Origin: Paenibacillus doosanensis
GTDB lineage: Bacteria > Bacillota > Bacilli > Paenibacillales > NBRC-103111
Assembly (NCBI RefSeq): GCF_025060755.1
Contig: NZ_JANYUY010000007.1
Coordinates: 62,001-126,000, forward strand
DNA length: 64,000 nt
Direction of reading: 5' to 3'
Of the stretch, positions 60,746 to 64,000 are shown one piece after another (positions within the stretch are counted from its first letter, which is position 1; each line of letters begins with the position of its first letter). The notes below the pieces were generated by a model. That model saw only the letters and a list, made by a program, of their open reading frames with translations, was not told where the DNA came from and made no database searches. The position numbers and the translations under genes are program-made.

Positions 60746-61294
60746 TTATCCTTGGATTAAAGCTTGGATTCGCTTCTCCAGCATATCCGGGGGCAGAACG
60801 TGAATCACCTCGCGCAGATTCCCCTGCCTGTCGACCAAGAAGCTGGTCGGCACGACCAAGATCCGGTACATCTCCGCCGTAGTTCCTTCGCTGTCCAGCA
60901 AAATCGGAAAAGCCAGCTCATGCTGCTTGACGAACCGCTTGACATCGTCCAGCCGATCCTCTCTCGTGACGTTGACGGAATACAGATCGAACTGTCCGCC
61001 GTATTTATCGTACACCCGCTTCAAGTCGGGAGCTTCCTCAAGGCAGGGCCCGCACCATGACGCCCAGAAATTGATCAATAGCGGCTTCTCGCGCGGGCCT
61101 CCCACCCGATATTGTTGGCCGTCCAGCCCCTTCAAGGTAAAGGCCGGCACCGGCTTTTGATAGACCATTTCCTGCGGTCTGCCGCCTGCCGCGGCGCTCG
61201 CTTCGGCACTGCGGCTCACTTCCGCCGCTTGATAAACGGCGAGTACCGTCAAGCAAAGCGCGATCAGCATGACGGGCATATTGCGTTTCTTCAT
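60746..61294 (-). CDS. ResA-like thiol-disulfide oxidoreductase
   Basis: 182 residues from ATG 61294 (AAGGAG nearby). N-terminal signal anchor 7-24, then thioredoxin/AhpC-TSA fold with WCGPC (Cys81, Cys84) in LINFWASWCGPCLEE and a cis-Pro in LVVPTSFLVDR. Like ResA/TlpA, probably keeps heme-attachment or other exported cysteines reduced. No ccd genes are adjacent, so the exact partner is open. Confidence 0.9.
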   Translation of the reverse strand: MKKRNMPVMLIALCLTVLAVYQAAEVSRSAEASAAAGGRPQEMVYQKPVPAFTLKGLDGQQYRVGGPREKPLLINFWASWCGPCLEEAPDLKRVYDKYGGQFDLYSVNVTREDRLDDVKRFVKQHELAFPILLDSEGTTAEMYRILVVPTSFLVDRQGNLREVIHVLPPDMLEKRIQALIQG

Positions 61295-61467
61295 GGCTGT
61301 CTCCTTTTTCAAGCTGAATACAACATCGTTTGCCGTTCTCTGATTCATTGTAACCAAAAAACGGCTTCTTTAGTTGTCCGATCCAAGGAAGATCATTGAA
61401 GAATGACGCCTGTGCGCCGTGGGCAAATTAGTCTTACCATAGCAGCTGAAGAGGAGACTGTCTGCAG

Positions 61468-62775
61468 ATGCAAAAAACAAAATCGCGTAAATTGAACATT
61501 ACCTTCGAAAGCGAAATTCAATACGAAGAGCCCGAACAACAGACCCAATCAAAAGCTTCCGGCAAGGAGTCCGGCGGAGCCAAAGGGAGCATATGGGAGT
61601 TTATCGCCATCGCTTCCGTTCCGCTCGTTCTCGTGCTCGGCAATTCCATGCTCGTGCCTATTTTGCCTCAAATGCAGGAGCAGCTCGGGATCAGCAAATT
61701 TCAAAGCAGCCTCGTTATAACGCTGTTTTCCGTAACGGCGGGCTTGATCATCCCGATCTCCGGCTACTTGTCCGACCGCTTCTCCCGCAAAGGGATTATG
61801 ATTCCTTCCTTAATTATTTATGGAGCGGCAGGCGTTCTGGCCGGGTTCGGCGCCGTTTGGAAATCGTATCCGATCATCATAGCGGCTCGTGCCATTCAAG
61901 GCTTTGGGGCTGCGGGAACGGCCGCGATCGCCATGGCTTTGGCCGGAGATTTGTATAAAGGAGCTACCGAAAGCAAAGTGCTCGGATTGACGGAAGCGTC
62001 CAACGGAACAGGCAAGGTCGTAAGTCCGATCATCGGCTCCTTGCTTGCCCTTGTCGTATGGTATGCGGCGTTTTTCGCTTTCCCGGTATTTTGCCTGCTG
62101 TCGCTGCTGGCCGTCATATTTTTCCTTAAGGAACCGAAGAAGGAGCAGCCCGCGCCGAAGCTGGGGCCGTACTTGCACAAAATCGGCAGCATTCTGAAGC
62201 AAAAAGGACGCTGGCTCATCACCGCCTTTTTCACCGGTTCGCTCGCTTTGTTCATCTTATTCGGCGTGCTGTTTTATTTGTCCGATATTTTGGAGGAAGC
62301 CCCTTATCATGTCGTCGGCGTAACAAAAGGGTTGGTGCTTGCCATTCCGCTGCTCGGGATGGTCGTTACCTCGTATACGACGGGAGCCAACATTAAAAAA
62401 AACGGTACGCTGATGCGCTGGCTGATGAATATCGGAATGGCTTTAATGGCCGTCTCTCTGGGAGCTTGCATTTTTATTTTGCAAAAAAATTTGTACGTGC
62501 TCATCGGCTTGCTGACGCTAAGCAGCATCGGCACAGGACTGCTTCTCCCCTGCCTCAATACGATGATTACAGGCTCGGTGGAAAAGCAAGAACGCGGCAT
62601 GATTACGTCGATCTACAACAGCCTGCGATTCCTCGGCGTAGCCTTCGGCCCGCCTCTGTTCAGCTGGATGATGGATATGTCCCATCAAATCGTTTTTATT
62701 TCGGTGACTGCCTTGTCCGTCATCACTTTGGGGCTTGTGTTCTTCCTTATCAAACCGGAAGGCAAGATCAGTTGA
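61468..62775 (+). CDS. MFS efflux transporter
   Basis: 435 residues, 12 predicted membrane helices. The motif A loop GYLSDRFSRKGIM after helix 2 and motif C-like AEASNGTGKVVSPIIGSLLAL after helix 4-5 mark a drug/proton antiporter type. A charged N-terminal tail of about 40 residues precedes helix 1. GAGGAG lies 11 bases before the ATG. Substrate unknown. Confidence 0.9.
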   Translation: MQKTKSRKLNITFESEIQYEEPEQQTQSKASGKESGGAKGSIWEFIAIASVPLVLVLGNSMLVPILPQMQEQLGISKFQSSLVITLFSVTAGLIIPISGYLSDRFSRKGIMIPSLIIYGAAGVLAGFGAVWKSYPIIIAARAIQGFGAAGTAAIAMALAGDLYKGATESKVLGLTEASNGTGKVVSPIIGSLLALVVWYAAFFAFPVFCLLSLLAVIFFLKEPKKEQPAPKLGPYLHKIGSILKQKGRWLITAFFTGSLALFILFGVLFYLSDILEEAPYHVVGVTKGLVLAIPLLGMVVTSYTTGANIKKNGTLMRWLMNIGMALMAVSLGACIFILQKNLYVLIGLLTLSSIGTGLLLPCLNTMITGSVEKQERGMITSIYNSLRFLGVAFGPPLFSWMMDMSHQIVFISVTALSVITLGLVFFLIKPEGKIS

Positions 62776-62837
62776 GGCGCATACCTGCGAAGCGCTATAA
62801 TGATCGTAAACTATGACGCGATAAGGAAAAAATCTCT

Positions 62838-63314
62838 ATGGACATGGACCGACCGATCATTCTGCCCGAACCGGTGTATCGCGGCCTGATTCGATACTGT
62901 TCGGAGCAAAGCCCCTGCGAAGCCTGCGGCCTGCTGCTCGGCTCCGAGGCGCAAGGGGCGCTGCATATGGAACGCTTCGTTCCCGTCCCGAATATAGCCG
63001 AGCGTCCGAAGCATCATTTTATAATGGACCCGGCCGCGCTGATCCCGTTTCTGTATCCATCCCCGGGGGAGCCCGCTCCGGCAGGTATCGTGCACTCCCA
63101 CCCGCGGGCTGCGGCCGTTCCTTCTCCGGAAGACTTGGCTACGCCTTGGAGCGATATTCCCAGCCACTGGATCGTATCGTTGGCCGACCCTCGTTCTCCG
63201 GTCGTCAGGGCTTACCGCTACGAATCCGGAGGGCGCAAATATACCGAGCTGACATGGCGGCTGCTGCGCGGCGGCTCGGGGCAAGCCGGCGACGCAGAGT
63301 CGTCGGTGCAATAG
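62838..63314 (+). CDS. JAMM/MPN+ metallopeptidase-like protein
   Basis: 158 residues. The full JAMM zinc motif is visible: Glu28 (PCEACGLLLG) and His86-x-His88-x7-Ser96-x2-Asp99 in GIVHSHPRAAAVPSPED. Bacterial stand-alone JAMM proteins include Mec+-type peptidases and those acting on ubiquitin-like sulfur carriers such as ThiS/CysO. No ThiS-like gene is nearby. A weak AAGG precedes the ATG; it is 62 bp after the transporter gene. Confidence 0.85.
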   Translation: MDMDRPIILPEPVYRGLIRYCSEQSPCEACGLLLGSEAQGALHMERFVPVPNIAERPKHHFIMDPAALIPFLYPSPGEPAPAGIVHSHPRAAAVPSPEDLATPWSDIPSHWIVSLADPRSPVVRAYRYESGGRKYTELTWRLLRGGSGQAGDAESSVQ

Positions 63315-63351
63315 ATGGACGCGAACAATCCCTTCCTCCTTCTGCACCTGA

Positions 63352-63387
63352 AAAAACCTTCAGTCCCCTTGGAGACTGAAGGTTTAT
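63352..63387. terminator. Terminator shared by convergent genes
   Basis: aaaccttcagtc (63354-63365) pairs with gactgaaggttt (63374-63385), with A/T runs. The exonuclease stop codon (63384-63386) is in the 3' arm. Confidence 0.8.
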
Positions 63388-63998
63388 TGATGATGGCTGA
63401 GCTGGGCGTACAGATCGCCGAGCGTATGAATGCCGCGTTCCCGGAACTCCCGCATCAAATGCTGCCACAGCTTGGCGGTCATTACGGCGTCTTCGAGCGC
63501 ATGATGGCGTCCGGCAATTTCGATTCCGTACCAATTAAGCAGCGTGTCCAGATCGTACTGCTTCAGCCTTGGGTGCAGCCATTTGGCGATCATCATCGTG
63601 TCCAGCATCCGGTGCGATAAATTGACCTTGGACGTTCTCCACAAAGCGGAGTTTAAAAAATGTTTGTCATGACCCGTACCGTGGGCAACGAGCACCTTTT
63701 GCCGCGCAAATTCAAGGAAGCCTCTCAGCCCGGCGATTAAATCGTCCGCCTTCCCCGCCATATCGTCGGTAATTCCCGTTAACTCCACCACCTGGTCGGG
63801 AATCGGGCGCTTCGGATTGACCAAACTGTAAAAAGTTTGATCTTTCCTGATGATGTCCCCATCAACGGCAACGGCTCCGAACGAAATGATCTCATCTCCG
63901 TTATACGGCGAAAACCCGGTAGTTTCCAAGTCGAAAACGACCAGTTCCACCGTCTCCAAAGAAATTTCGTATAGCGCATTTTTCCGCTGCTCCTTCAT
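63384..63998 (-). CDS. DnaQ-like 3'-5' exonuclease, 5' end at window edge
   Basis: 204 residues visible from an ATG two bases from the edge. DEDDh exonuclease: Asp23 and Glu25 (VVFDLETTGFSP), a middle Asp in VAHGTGHDKHFLN, and the late His/Asp in GRHHALEDAVMTAKL. Resembles DNA polymerase III epsilon subunit and small exonucleases. Homologues often have a longer N-terminus, so the true start may lie outside. Its 3' end overlaps the shared terminator. Confidence 0.88.
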   Translation of the reverse strand: MKEQRKNALYEISLETVELVVFDLETTGFSPYNGDEIISFGAVAVDGDIIRKDQTFYSLVNPKRPIPDQVVELTGITDDMAGKADDLIAGLRGFLEFARQKVLVAHGTGHDKHFLNSALWRTSKVNLSHRMLDTMMIAKWLHPRLKQYDLDTLLNWYGIEIAGRHHALEDAVMTAKLWQHLMREFRERGIHTLGDLYAQLSHHQ

Positions 63999-64000
63999 GA

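Overview
The window looks like chromosome from a member of the Paenibacillaceae (Firmicutes, Bacillales), most likely Paenibacillus or a close relative. The evidence is moderately high GC with strong GGAGG-type ribosome binding sites, many TTG and GTG starts, and a set of Bacillales genes: lipM, yqhH-yqhG, yqzE, yjcZ, relQ, a Bacillus-type 4Fe-4S ferredoxin and a queDEC operon. No phage, CRISPR array or intact transposon is visible. Most genes are housekeeping or conserved-hypothetical genes in short operons, separated by clear intrinsic terminators.

Layout. 1-10.4 kb: the C-terminally cut B12-dependent ribonucleotide reductase (nrdJ) behind an NrdR-type operator; D-amino-acid aminotransferase (dat); octanoyltransferase lipM with an anchored propeller-like protein; the SNF2 helicase pair yqhH-yqhG; a secreted protein; and yqzE, which seems to lack an ordinary start codon. 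10.6-20.1 kb: argS, a chemoreceptor, a lipoprotein/response-regulator/histidine-kinase operon, a GNAT acetyltransferase, a tRNA-derived transcription unit and a catalase. 20.6-31.2 kb: tRNA-Leu(CAG), several small proteins, cobinamide salvage gene cbiZ, xpt, a lipoprotein, a DedA protein, a YkvI-type transporter, an SDR/DMT pair and a glycosyltransferase. 31.3-45.3 kb: a 34-residue ORF, a GGDEF protein, two divergent XRE regulators around phased repeats, queDEC, two rsmF-like methyltransferases, an acidic triple-repeat protein, yjcZ, a Cof phosphatase, an RsuA/RluB pseudouridine synthase, an anchored propeller-like protein, an anchored thioredoxin, and a hairpin-rich non-coding region. 45.3-64 kb: a DUF309 protein and alarmone synthetase relQ, pyrD, an L,D-transpeptidase, an HD-GYP protein, the cyclase/FecR/NHL cluster, ferredoxin, dinB-mobB, cimA, a ResA-like protein, an MFS transporter, a JAMM peptidase and a DnaQ-like exonuclease.

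The most system-like locus is 56.55-50.60 kb on the minus strand. A CHASE2 adenylate/guanylate cyclase is followed by an exported FecR-domain coiled-coil protein and an exported NHL/copper-amine-oxidase-N-like protein, with an HD-GYP gene beyond a terminator. This could be a surface-sensing nucleotide-signalling module. An exact TGTGA-N6-TCACA palindrome (the CRP/FNR-type consensus) lies far away between a chemoreceptor and a two-component operon. A cyclase and such a site in one genome make cyclic-nucleotide control worth testing, but nothing here proves a link.

Other points of interest are a decayed tRNA-Leu that keeps its promoter and terminator, a probable AUC start in yqzE, phased repeats between the XRE genes, and a 13-base motif shared by the upstream regions of the GGDEF gene and yjcZ. 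Start sites given here often differ from the longest open frame. They were chosen from Shine-Dalgarno placement and overlap with neighbours. Function calls rest on remembered family motifs; no database search was run.
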